This document shows positions 1 to 9,346 of a DNA stretch of 64,000 nucleotides, one piece after another. The translations under genes and the position numbers were made by a program. Source of the stretch: Puccinia triticina (lineage: Eukaryota; Basidiomycota; Pucciniomycetes; Pucciniales; Pucciniaceae); assembly GCF_026914185.1 (NCBI RefSeq), contig NC_070569.1, positions 1,364,001 through 1,428,000 of the forward strand, read 5' to 3'. How positions within the stretch are numbered: position 1 is the stretch's first letter; each line of letters starts with the position of its first letter. The notes below the pieces were generated by a model that saw only the letters and a program-made list of their open reading frames with translations, had not been told where the DNA came from and did not search any database.

Positions 1-1079
1 TATTATTTTTTTATTTCAGCCCCAGGCCTGTACAGGCAGTCAAAACCCCTTTGGGCAGCTGTCTGGCTCAACAAGGGTGCCGCAGTGGCCACAGCCTGCA
101 GGAAAGGGGAGGGGGATGCGGCAAAGGGTCCAACTGGTGTAAAATTGCTCCAGGATTCCAATGGTGCAACCCTTGAGGCCCCAAAGTTAAAAACAAAGAA
201 AGTAGTGATTTTCTTCTAATCACATCACTGTATGCAGCCTGTCATACAGGGGCTATACAGAATTTGAGGCTGAAATTAGCAGTCCAAAATTTGCGCCTAC
301 CCAACCGCAAGCTTTTTGGGAATGGCTGTATACCCCAGAGAAGCCATGTGGTGCCTAGAACCCAGGGCTTCAACCGTGTGATGAACAAAAGAGGTCCCTG
401 CATAGAATTGGCAGGACTCCGCAGTTCCAAGATGATTCCCTGGTAAAGTTGGGTGATCTGGAGAAACTCCTCTCCGCAGCTCTGCCGTGTTGTAGGGCTC
501 TGAGTGGTATAAATAAAGTAAAGCAAGTGAAATAGTAAAGCTCCACAGGCGTAAACCATAAAATAAAGCTTTGCCACATAAAGAAGATAACTCCGCAAAA
601 CCGCAAGAAAACAGCCGTAAAGCAAGCACAGAACTCCGCAAAGCACAACCGCAACACATAAAGCAAGTCCGCAACGCACGCAAAGTAAAAGAAGCACAAC
701 AATCCGCAAAGTAAAGCAAAACCGTAAAAAGAGAGTCTGTGGGGAGTATGATGATGAATCCTCCCTCCCCCACCGTGGTTTTATAGAGAAAAGGAAGAGA
801 ACTAAAAGATATCCTCCACCTGCCTCCCACACACGCCATCCACTAACTCTGTTCACACACGCACACTTGTCATCCACCAAGAGCTATACACACACGCACG
901 TCATCCACCAAGCTCCGCTCTCACGCTAATTCCTGTTGTCTCCGCCGCTTGGCTTTGGCCGCCGTCAAACTCCTCTCCCTATAAGCTTCCACGCCCCTGT
1001 CTAGCCTATGATGTCAGGATCCCACACGCCACCCTTTTGGCTGCCACGGCTTCCCCCAATCACCACCTCTGCTAGCCAG
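1..1079. other. Repeat-like DNA, no supported gene
   Basis: I see no gene here. Roughly 500-730 is dense in degenerate CCGCAA/GTAAAG words (CCGCAAAACCGCAAG, TCCGCAAAG, ACCGCAACAC), the kind of motif crowding seen in the subterminal regions of other elements in this window. A long hydrophobic reading frame on the minus strand (242-880) is a by-product of these words. No terminal repeats or target duplication could be assigned, so a truncated transposon is only an inference. Confidence 0.4.
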
Positions 1080-1290
1080 TACACCACGGGGTGCCTTTTT
1101 GGAAAAGGCTGACATCCTGTGGATGCTTTGGGCTGAAAAACGTCTGCATGATGTCCGGGGAGCATCCAGCAGATTCCAGGTGCACTGAGCAGCACTTGGA
1201 CGCTTTTGGATGCGTCCAAGTGATGTTCAGCCCTCAAAGACATCACCTGGAGATCAAGAAAAGGTGTCCTTTGGACACTCTCAATCAAAA

Positions 1291-1458
1291 GTGTCCGCTG
1301 GACATCCTGAGGGTCAACATCCATTGGACACTCTGGCTGGAGTGTCCGCTGGACGTCCTGAGATTCAATATCCATTGGACACTCTGGCTGGAGACTCCTC
1401 CAGTGGAGTGTCCGCTGGACATCCTGAGAGTCAACATCCATTGGACACTCTGGCTGGA
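1291..1458 (+). repeat. 51-bp tandem repeat, three units
   Basis: Units at 1291-1341, 1342-1392 and 1408-1458 each begin GTGTCCGCTGGAC and end ACACTCTGGCTGGA. They differ at a few positions, and 15 bp separate units two and three. Each unit contains GTCC...GGAC inverted pairs. The 51-bp period is a multiple of three, so every frame stays open across it. Confidence 0.85.
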
Positions 1459-2772
1459 GTGTCCGATTGTCAGCTGGCTACTATGGCAGAGCCACTGTGA
1501 CATAGAAATAATACAAATAAAACCATAAAGACTAGTGTTACATATGAAAGAGACATTATTACTCTTACATATGTAAAACTACGCAAAAACATTAAATCTG
1601 AGTTTATTAAAGACAGACAATCACAAAAACAAAAATCAAGGGTTTCCCCTACAAAATAATCAAAATAAAAAAATAAAAATAAAAAACAGCCCAAAAAAAA
1701 CACCCAGCCAAATACCCATCCTCTTCTAGAGAGAGTGCAAGTATTGGGCAGATGACCCCCAGCGCGCCGCATTTAAGGCAAGTTGCAAAGGGGGGTCATC
1801 ACCTTTCACCCTCAAACTGTGCAAACGCAGCAGCGGAGGGGCTTGAGTCAACTCACTGGCTGGAAGTGCAGCACAGCAAGTCGACTGGCGATTCCACTTT
1901 GCCAGAGGCCGCTCTATTTATAGGCGCACCCTCCACCCTCACTTCTCTTTCCTGACCGTCACCCATTGCAAGAAAACACCAAGACTGCCACCGCAAGCCT
2001 CCCAACCGTTGCGAGATACTTGGCAAACTAGGACTCCTACCGACAAGCACCCTTAAATACACTTCACCCCAGCCACAATCTACCGCGGCGCTGGGAAGCC
2101 CAGAATCCAATGGTGCTGGGCTCACCATTGAGAACCATGCCAACAACCAGGTCTCCAGGACCTATGTAACCTCCAACCAGCCAGTGTTAGACTGGGCTTG
2201 CGCGTGCACGCGAGCCCAGTCGTAGACTGAGAATCCCCGCCAGATGTCTGGAATCCCGCTGGCTTGAAACCCGCTTCAATCCCGCGCGACTTTCAACTGT
2301 CCAATATCCCCACCCATCACTCCACACCGCCCGTACACTCCAAATCTCGTGCCTTCACTCCAAACCCCACCGCCGCCAGCCATCACACAAGATCACCCGA
2401 CAATGTCGGGTTCAACTCATTTCGGGCTAATGTTCGAGGTGCTGCTAGGTGATTCTTTTGTTTTTGTTTTTGCGCGCATCGACCAGCGTCATCTGATGGG
2501 ACTCGTTGTCGATCTTCTCTTCGCCCTGACTGGCCTCCCTGCTTCTCCGGTTCCCAAAGATCCCGTTCAGCCTCGTCCATCTTCCAAGCCCCCCAGCGCC
2601 CTTCTGCCAGTCATTGTGTTCTTCCGCCGATCCAATGCTTGCACTCGGCCTTGAATTTGGCCAACACAATCATCTCGGCAATTGTCCACCACGCACCGCG
2701 CCTTCGCACTCAGTAAGATCCATTGGCTCCTGGGAGTCGAGCCGGTGACTGTTTTCAGTCTCTATCGCGGCG

Positions 2773-3450
2773 ATGGATCATGTGAACAAGGATCTCAAGG
2801 GTGATGGGGAGAACTTGGGTTTAGCATTGGGCCTCAAAAAAGACAGGTGAGGCGACATTGGTAAAGTCTGCAGGCCATCCAATTCCTCTGTTTTATTGTT
2901 CAGTACTGGAATTCCTGGTGGCCGCATTGCAAAATCCTGCAGCCTTCTTGGAATATTCTTTTCGCCCCACACTACCAGCACCAACAGAACGGCCGCTTTG
3001 GGGCGCCGTTCGCAGCCGACGCCGCGTGTCGTAAACTCGCTGTGGCACGAATGGACGAGCGGACCAATGGAGATGTTGGACATGAAGGTCGTGGCGGACG
3101 ACGGGATGGACTCGATCCGACCGCACATCAAGCGCGCCATGGCATTCATCGAGGCCTGTCGCGTCGCCGGGGGAAAGGTGCTCGTGCATTGCCTCATCGG
3201 CGTCAGTCGCAGCGCCTCCATCGTCATCGCACACGTCATGAAACATTGCCGGCTCGACCTCACGTCTGCGTACCTCATGGTCCGCTCCCGCAGACTCAAC
3301 ATCCTCCTTCAGCCAAACCACCTCTTCATGTGGAGCATCAAACGGCTCCAAAACGACTTGGTTGCCTCCGCCGCTGCCAATGCTTGTACCTACAGGCCCA
3401 TTAATTCCAGATTAGTCATGAAAGCTGTACAATCATTTTATGCAATTTAA
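2773..3450 (+). pseudogene. PPS1-type dual-specificity phosphatase fragment captured in Helitron 1
   Basis: Two exons (2773-2846 and 2904-3450) join in phase across a GTGAGG...TTCAG intron to give about 206 residues beginning MDHVNKDLKG. The second exon holds the protein tyrosine phosphatase loop HCLIGVSRS (HCxxGxxR), preceded by DDGMDSIRPHI and followed by AYLMVRSRRL and QPN. This context is typical of the C-terminal catalytic domain of fungal PPS1-like dual-specificity phosphatases, which remove phosphate from Ser/Thr/Tyr and act in S-phase control in yeast. The large N-terminal part of PPS1 is absent, and the natural C-terminus is replaced by unrelated residues after LQNDL. The catalytic Cys and Arg are intact and there is no internal stop, so expression is possible, but location inside a Helitron makes gene-fragment capture the best reading. 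Confidence 0.75.
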
Positions 3451-4122
3451 CAACATACATGTCAGCTGGCACTTAACTTCTTGAGGACAGCATCCATCAA
3501 GGCTCAAGACCAAGCACAAAAGTATCATCTCCAAACATAGTTTGGTATCCAAACTGGCTATGTTTGGATATAAATTTGAGCCAATAGCATGTAAATCACA
3601 AACAAATTGTACGCAGGTAGGCTCTTTGGTGGTTAAATGACTTCTGTGTTGTTTAATTTGAAAGCACTTCCTCAAGAGCATGGTCCTCGGGATCAAGCAT
3701 TAATTTTCAAGGAACCAGCTCAACTCCATGTGAAGTTGCAATAAACATATTGTAGCACCTAAGGAAACTAAGCTACCAACACATAATTGAGCCCTCATAT
3801 TCCCTCATGCCATGAATAGCTGGGTCACAAGCAATCCTATATCAGAGAGTTGATGATAGTAGGAAGTTCAAGACCAATCTATAAAGAGGTGTAGAAAAAA
3901 ATGTTGATTTTTATTGAACTTGATTCAGGTGGGTGGGTGGGTACTGGGTAGGGTGGTCCTCCCCAGGGAGGGAAACTCAGGGGAGGTGTCTCAAGGGAGA
4001 TGAAGAGTGGGAAGTCTGAGAGATTTGGGGGCTGCATGGGCCAAGTATGTGGTGTGAACTTCACACCACATACTTGAAGGGAGATTAAGCACAAGACTAT
4101 AGGACTGAGCCTGAAATCTGCA
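3451..4122. other. Helitron 1 non-coding right part
   Basis: AT-rich sequence between the captured phosphatase fragment and the terminal hairpin. It contains an inverted pair GTGTGAACTTCACAC near 4051-4070. I see no gene. Confidence 0.5.
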
Positions 4123-5639
4123 GCGGCGAAGCCGCCTGGGCCTCTAGTACATATATAAATAATTAATTACTCAGCTTTATGTAATTAATGTGCGAAATAT
4201 TATAGAAGATTCTTATTCTACGGGTAGAATAACCTAGGGTACCTCACTTACAAGTACCCTTAATTATTACCCCTTCCTTGTGTAAACTAACTACAAAGTT
4301 TACACAAGTGCATCACGCCCTGCGTGGATGCACTTGTATGCACATATATATGTAAGTACATATATTTACAACCATTTTCAGTGACGTAACTGAGGTGTTG
4401 TGTACAATTCAAAAGATAGCTTTATTTGTTGCGTGGCGCACCCAAGCCCGCGTGCTCTGTTGCCTAGAGCTCAAGCCCGCGCCCATAGTGTACATATATG
4501 CATAATGCATAAAATAGCCCGCAACCAAAGCGCTCAGGCTACCAATAAGTAAGAATGGGCCAGAATACGCCCCAATAACAATATTACATGTGTTATAGGG
4601 CTTGTACACATGTAATTAATCACCAAACAAGATATAATTACCACGTCATTCAAATATAAAACATTCTAGATTGAAAAGAGCTCTTGCAGCGTGCACAGGA
4701 GACACTAGAAAGCGCCCCAGCTTCTCCCAAGCCTCACTACACGTAAATTACAACTGTAGTAAATATGTAGAAGGGGTCAAATGAACTGGAACACTTAATA
4801 AGCGCCTCCAGAACATGTATGAAGCACTGCTTGCACGTGTACAAGTGCACAGAAGCCAGTTCTAGTACCTTCTGTGGCACATTTCCACGGAAATGAGCGT
4901 CACAGAACCCCCAAACCAGCCCCCATGACGTGTAAGGCATGTGTAAAAACACTCAGAACCTCTGTAAATGTTCCTTGGCAACCCTTTTATCCAAGCCCCA
5001 AGGTTCCACGACCCAGAGCGCCTTCTAGCGCAACCAAATTGCCTCAGCATGCGCCCACAAGTGTCCCCATGTCCCCTGGGCGCCCCTGGAGGCCTGCCTA
5101 GGCTATAAAAAGGGCCCTTTCTCCGCCCCAAAGGAGATTCCCCAGCTTTACATTACCTATTAGAATTTTACCCGCCTTCAACAGCCTCATTAGCCTGTGA
5201 TTTGCCAGGTAAAATACCTACTTTCGTGATTTTTAGCCCTAATTTCCGCCCTGAAGCTGTCCAGTAACCACCCTGCCCTCAAGATTACCTCTTCTGAGCG
5301 CCTCCAACTGCCCAACTTCACGCCTGAAGAACCTCAAGTGACTCTAGGGTCTTATACTAGTAAGTTTAAGCCCCTTCTCTTGAGATTCTCCGCCATTTCT
5401 TTCTGGGATTTGAAACACACCTGTTTACAGGCCCCAGTTCTTTACTCTTGAGGGATTAAACACACCTGATTTATCAGGCCCCTCTTAAAATTAATTATAT
5501 CAATTTTATTACGTCAAATTGGCCCAAATTGCCCTATTTTTACGCCATAATTCCCAACATTTACGTTGGAATTATCCCTTATACCTTTGTCTTAGAGTTT
5601 TACAACTCTAATATTTTGCTTTGCACCACGTGTAGCTAG

Positions 5640-5654
5640 AAGGATAATATCCTT
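5640..5654 (+). promoter_or_regulatory. Conserved LTR 3'-end hairpin (copy B1)
   Basis: The stem AAGGAT-AAT-ATCCTT is preceded by GTAGCTAG and followed by GGCATCACG, 19 nt before the LTR end. The same arrangement occurs in LTR copies B2, C1 and C2 with compensating stem changes. The role is unknown; an RNA structure near the end of U5, or a polyadenylation or packaging signal, is possible. Confidence 0.6.
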
Positions 5655-6401
5655 GGCATCACGTAGGCTGACACCGATGGATGTCAACCCAGTGTGCGCT
5701 GCATATCAAGCGTGTGCACTCCAATCATGTGACATGCCCCCTGCCGTAGCAGGGAAGGGCTGCCTTCGCTGGGACCCCCAATGCTGAAGGTTATGCGTTC
5801 AACACCCGGTTTCTTGAACATTTGCAGCACCCGGGCCTTGATCACCTCCGGTACCCAACTGCACTGCCTCTGCCCCCCAGCTTCATAGAGCATCCATCCG
5901 TCGCCAGGCCTGGTTGCACTGGCCAGCCCACCTGGAAACATATTTTTTCCATCTGAGGATGGTTTGAGATATCCGGTGGATAATTGGGTTACATCCAGCA
6001 GATGCTCAAAGACCATCCGGTGGATACTTAGTTGGGATACATCTGTATCTGTCATGAAGAGTAACATCCTGCGGATGTTTCCTGCCCTGCAAGAGCCGGA
6101 TTTCCAGGGACATCTCCAAAAGGGTGTCCCATGGACATCCGGCACGACCCGTGGTGTACGCGCTGGCCTGCTCAGATTTAGTCCAGTTCCGCTGTTGAGC
6201 TCCGCGCGCCGCTGCCCTCAGCGAGACATGGCTATTCAATCCATCAGCTTTAAACCAAAGATAAATTCGCCATTATCTTTGGTTTGGAACCAATGGGAGG
6301 GCGGAGCTGGATGCAGCTGGGAGGAGCTGTGTCAGAACCGCGGAAAACAAGGTTACCACATGCTTCTGACCAGTATTGCCCAAGTTTTTTTTTTCATATC
6401 C

Positions 6402-6525
6402 CCCCTAATCCCTAATCCCTAACCCCTAACCCCTGACCCCTAACCCCTAAAACCTGCCCCCAAAAACCTGCCCCCTACCTGCCCCCTACCTGCCCCCTAC
6501 CTGCCCCCCACCTGCCCCTTATCCC
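6402..6525 (+). repeat. Telomere-like CCCTAA/CCCCTAA run followed by ACCTGCCCC repeats
   Basis: From 6402 to 6450 the sequence is a degenerate run of CCCTAAT, CCCCTAA and CCCCTGA units, then from about 6452 repeats of CCTGCCCCCTA. Fungal telomeres are usually (TTAGGG)n, so this resembles an interstitial telomeric tract that has mutated into a C-rich minisatellite. It lies between the two inverted ends of the 6237-6756 element. Confidence 0.65.
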
Positions 6526-6542
6526 CCAAATGGGGGATGGGG

Positions 6543-6622
6543 AGAGGGGGGATCAAACCAGCAACCTGCTTATTACCAGGTTTTCAGCAGAGCTGCAAAC
6601 CACTAGGCTATGAAACATTTTC
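6543..6622 (-). ncRNA. tRNA-like remnant with A and B boxes
   Basis: On the minus strand the sequence has a box-A-like TAGCCTAGTGG and a box-B-like GGTTTGATCCC at roughly tRNA spacing. An anticodon stem can be drawn only with an enlarged loop (CTGCT...AGCAG). It is best read as a tRNA pseudogene or SINE head, not a working tRNA. Confidence 0.35.
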
Positions 6623-7202
6623 TGCATAGGGCTGTTTGGGGGAATTTATTACCCAGGCCAGCTCCAATCAGCTCCATCCAGCTCCGCCCTCCCATCGGTT
6701 CCAAACCAAAGATAATGGTGAATTTATCTTTGGTTTAAAGCGGAAGAATTGGATTGACACAGGTGCCCTCAGTTGTGCGCTCTGCTCCACTCCGTTCTGC
6801 ACCGTTCCGCACCGCCCATGCTCCGCACTGATTGCTCTGTGGACAATTTGACACATTTTCCAGAATTTATCACCACAACGGAAAGGAAGGGTCACTTCAA
6901 AATTTTCCCGCTGGGACCATGTGGTCATGCCAGACGGAAGAAGATAAAGCATCTCTCTCTTTTCTCTGGGAAAAAAATATACAGGCTCCTGCATAGGGCA
7001 GATAATAGGCACCAAACTCCTCTGCTCTCTGAAAATTTCAACCGCAGTGTGCCAAGAGACAAAGTATCTTCTAGCTTATATCAGCAGTACTATGCTATGT
7101 ATCATGTGGATTAGGATACAAAGTTTAAAATAACAAAAAGTTATTTTTTGAGTAGTTTTATTTTTACAGAGGGGCTACATGTCAGAAACCAAAATGTAAG
7201 TT

Positions 7203-7275
7203 GTGCACTATGGGATCCAAACCCATGTCATCAAATTTCATGAGTGATGCTTTTTACCAACTAAGCTAAGTGCGC
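7203..7275 (-). ncRNA. tRNA-Met-like degenerate sequence
   Basis: This 73-nt minus-strand sequence folds like a tRNA. The acceptor stem GCGCACT/AGTGCAC has one mismatch, the D arm GCTT...AAGC is intact, and the T arm ATGGG-TTTGGAT-CCCAT is perfect. The anticodon stem CATCA/TGATG encloses an enlarged loop containing CTCAT, suggesting descent from an elongator tRNA-Met (CAT). The oversized loop and short variable region argue against function. Confidence 0.45.
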
Positions 7276-7756
7276 TGTTGCATCTGGTGCTCAATTCACT
7301 GTACGGTTACCAAAGTTTGCACATTTGACATATATCCTAGGATCAAGTCTTACATTTTTTTTTAAATTGCTTGTCATGTTACCAGGGTCAAGCTCAGTTG
7401 TCTTTGGGTGACAGGCTGCATAAGAGCAGAATTAATTATAACACTACAATATTTATAAGTGACCTCCATCGTTCTTACTTCCCTGGCGCAGATTTATTTC
7501 AGTGCCTTTGGTACTCTGGAACCCTGTGTAAGAGGGTGTTTCTGAACTTTATAGTTCCGTGGATTTTATTGGAATATAATTCCTCAAGGAGAAGTAAAGA
7601 ACTAAGGACTTACTTGAGGGAGGAGTCCTTAGTAAAAGTCAAGGAATCAGATCAAAACAATCTGGGTGATAGGCAGGCTGGCCAACTTGTCAGGAAGGGA
7701 AAAGGGCAAGGCAGGCAAGGCAAAGATAGTTTTGACAATTTTTTGGGGGGGTGGCA
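7276..7756. other. No supported gene
   Basis: Apart from an open frame of about 139 codons on the plus strand (7371-7790) with no recognisable domain, I see nothing. The frame runs into the hAT-type element that starts at 7757, which argues against a real gene. Confidence 0.4.
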
Positions 7757-8115
7757 ACAGTGGGTCAGCTACGCTAACCATAGCTCTTAGCGTAGCGTGG
7801 CGCAGCCGCTATTTTTCAGCGTAGTGTTAGTGCAATTGCGCGCATCTGCGCTAACGCTACGCGCACAGGGTGCAAAGGCAGTTTAGCTTTTAGCTTAGTG
7901 TTAGCGCAGATTCGCGCAATGGCGCTAACACTGAGCACGCAGGGCTCAAAAGAGCGTTCGCTATGCTACGCTGCAGCGCTTTTTGAGGCAAAAAAGGTCT
8001 TTTTTCCGCTAAAAGCACATTAGCGTAACGTAGCGGCTATAGTGTAGCGCTAACGCTAAACAAAAATTGGTGTGCTGTTTGCGCCGCTGAAAATTAGCGC
8101 AGCTTAGCGGCGCTA

Positions 8116-9333
8116 ACACTTCAAGGATAATTAAATTTCCCAAAAAAAATACTCAAAGTTTGAGGTTGGGAAAATCATTGAAAAAAAATCACTCTGTACT
8201 GAAAAAAATGCAAACTGAGTGTGCTCAGCCAAAAAAATAAAAATGTGTCAGACTGAGTAAAAAACAATGGGGCACATTTTTGGTTTGATTTGTTGGACGG
8301 GCCTGCACAAGGCCCGCATGGGCCCCTAACAGGCCCGTTGGGCCCATTGAAAAAGTAGTATTTGTTTGGAATTCCCATGCTCTGCTAAAATGTGAAATGG
8401 GTTGAAATGAATGAAAAATGAGGGGGTACATTTTTGGGGAGATGTTTTGGATGGGCCTGAATGAGGCCCACATGGCCCCCACAAAACCCACTGGGCCCAT
8501 TGAAAGAGTAGCCTTGGTCAAGAATGCCTGTGCTCAGCTAAGAAACAAAAATGTGTCAACCTGAGTAAAAAACATGGGGCCACACTTTTGGGGAGGGCTT
8601 ATTGACAGACCTGCATCAGGCCCGTCAGGGCCCACCCAAAGCTGGTTCAGCCAACCCAGAAGTAGTCTTGCTTAAGAATGCCCATATGATGTTTGAGAAC
8701 AGCATCAATTGACCACTAATCAACAGAAGATATTGAAGGGCTTCTGACATCTGTGTGAAATTTGTGCACTCACATAATGTATGTCCAGGCCCTTTCCTTC
8801 CCTTGCAAATCTGTTGGCCCGTACGGGCCTGATGCAGGCCCGTCCAAAAAGCCTCCCCAACAATGTGCCCCTAGGGTTTTTACTCAGTCTGACACATTTT
8901 TATTTCTTAGCTGAGCATATGCTTTCTTAACCAAGGCTACTCTTTCAATGGGCCCAGTGGGCTTTGTGGGGCCCATGTGGGCCTCATTCAGGCCCGTCCA
9001 AAAAATCTCCCCAAAAATGTACCCCCATGTTTTTTATTCACTTTGACCCATTTCACATTTTAGCAGAGCATTGGAATTCCAAACAATTACTACTTTTTCA
9101 ATGGGCCCAACGGGCCTGTTAGGGGCCCATGCGGGCCTTGTGCAGGCCCATCCAACAAATCACCCTAAAAATGTGCCCCATTGTTTTTTACTCAGTCTGA
9201 CACATTTTTATTTTTTTGGCTGAGCACGCTCAGTTTGCATTTTTTTTCAGTACGGAGTGATTTTTTTTCAATGATTTTCCCAACCTCAAACTTTGAGTAT
9301 TTTTTTTGGGAAATTTAATTATCCTTGAAGTGT
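8116..9333. repeat. Long fold-back repeat with about 520-bp arms
   Basis: The sequence from ACACTTCAAGGATAATT (8116) to its inverse near 9333 forms two imperfect inverted arms, about 8116-8636 and 8816-9333, around a spacer of roughly 180 bp. The arms contain GGCCC-rich blocks (GGGCCTGCACAAGGCCCG) spaced regularly. It has no coding content. It may be a fold-back element nested in the hAT-like element or part of its interior. Confidence 0.7.
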
Positions 9334-9346
9334 AACAGCGCGCTAA

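Larger units (their letters stand above)
1597..4147 (+). mobile_element. Non-autonomous Helitron 1
   Basis: The element starts TCTGAGTTTATTAAAG and ends with the hairpin GCGGC-GAA-GCCGC (4123-4135), 12 nt, then CTAG, inserted between host A (1596) and T (4148) without target duplication. These are the canonical Helitron hallmarks. Helitron 2 (9347-12222) shares the TC..AGTTTATTAAAGACA start, the hairpin and the CTCTAGT end, plus a homologous subterminal block (about 1790-1850 against 9690-9750). No Rep/helicase coding sequence is present, so it depends on another copy. It carries a spliced phosphatase fragment (2773-3450). Confidence 0.85.
1468..5673 (+). mobile_element. Solo LTR, family B (copy B1), opened by Helitron 1
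   Basis: The LTR begins TGTCAGCTGGCTACTATG and ends GGCTGACA, matching copy B2 at 15311-16753. It is flanked by a perfect 5-bp duplication CCGAT. Helitron 1 (1597-4147) sits inside it; without that the LTR is about 1.65 kb. A TATA box (TATAAAAA at 5104) followed by GGGCCC, and the conserved hairpin at 5640-5654, show plus-strand orientation. No internal retroelement domain adjoins it, so it is a recombined solo LTR. B and C LTRs share their 3' ends and are probably related Ty3/gypsy-type families; the superfamily is inferred from the 5-bp duplication and TG...CA ends. Confidence 0.85.
1080..6232. repeat. GGATGTCC-palindrome-rich repeat region, split by LTR B1
   Basis: The two outer pieces (1080-1467 and about 5674-6232) are rich in short palindromes around GGATGTCC, GGACATCC and CATCCGGTGGAT. 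They flank solo LTR B1 (1468-5673) and carry its target duplication CCGAT (1463-1467 and 5674-5678), so they were one stretch before the insertion. The left part contains a 51-bp tandem repeat. I recognise no coding region; long open frames across the left part are repeat artefacts. Confidence 0.5.
6237..6756. mobile_element. Small TIR element with about 90-bp inverted ends
   Basis: The left end (6237 onward, CAATCCATCAGCTTTAAACC) and right end (to 6756, reverse complement CAATCCAATTCTTCCGCTTT) form terminal inverted repeats of about 90 bp. Each also contains its own internal inversion CCAAAGATAAATT...ATTATCTTTGG. Between them lie telomere-like repeats and a tRNA-like sequence. No coding region and no clear target duplication was seen. 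Superfamily unknown. Confidence 0.65.

Noticed and set aside
242..880. 212-codon hydrophobic cysteine-rich frame on the minus strand
   Set aside because: It is produced by repeated TTGCGG/CTTTGCGG words; no domain, and several overlapping frames are equally open.
1001..1528. Open frames of about 145 codons on both strands with repeated peptide units
   Set aside because: They arise from the 51-bp tandem repeat and its palindromes, and run across the LTR B1 boundary.
7203..7275. Functional tRNA-Met gene
   Set aside because: The anticodon loop is enlarged by about four bases and the variable region is too short.
7371..7790. 139-codon plus-strand frame
   Set aside because: No recognisable domain, no intron signals, and it runs across the left terminus of the 7757 element.
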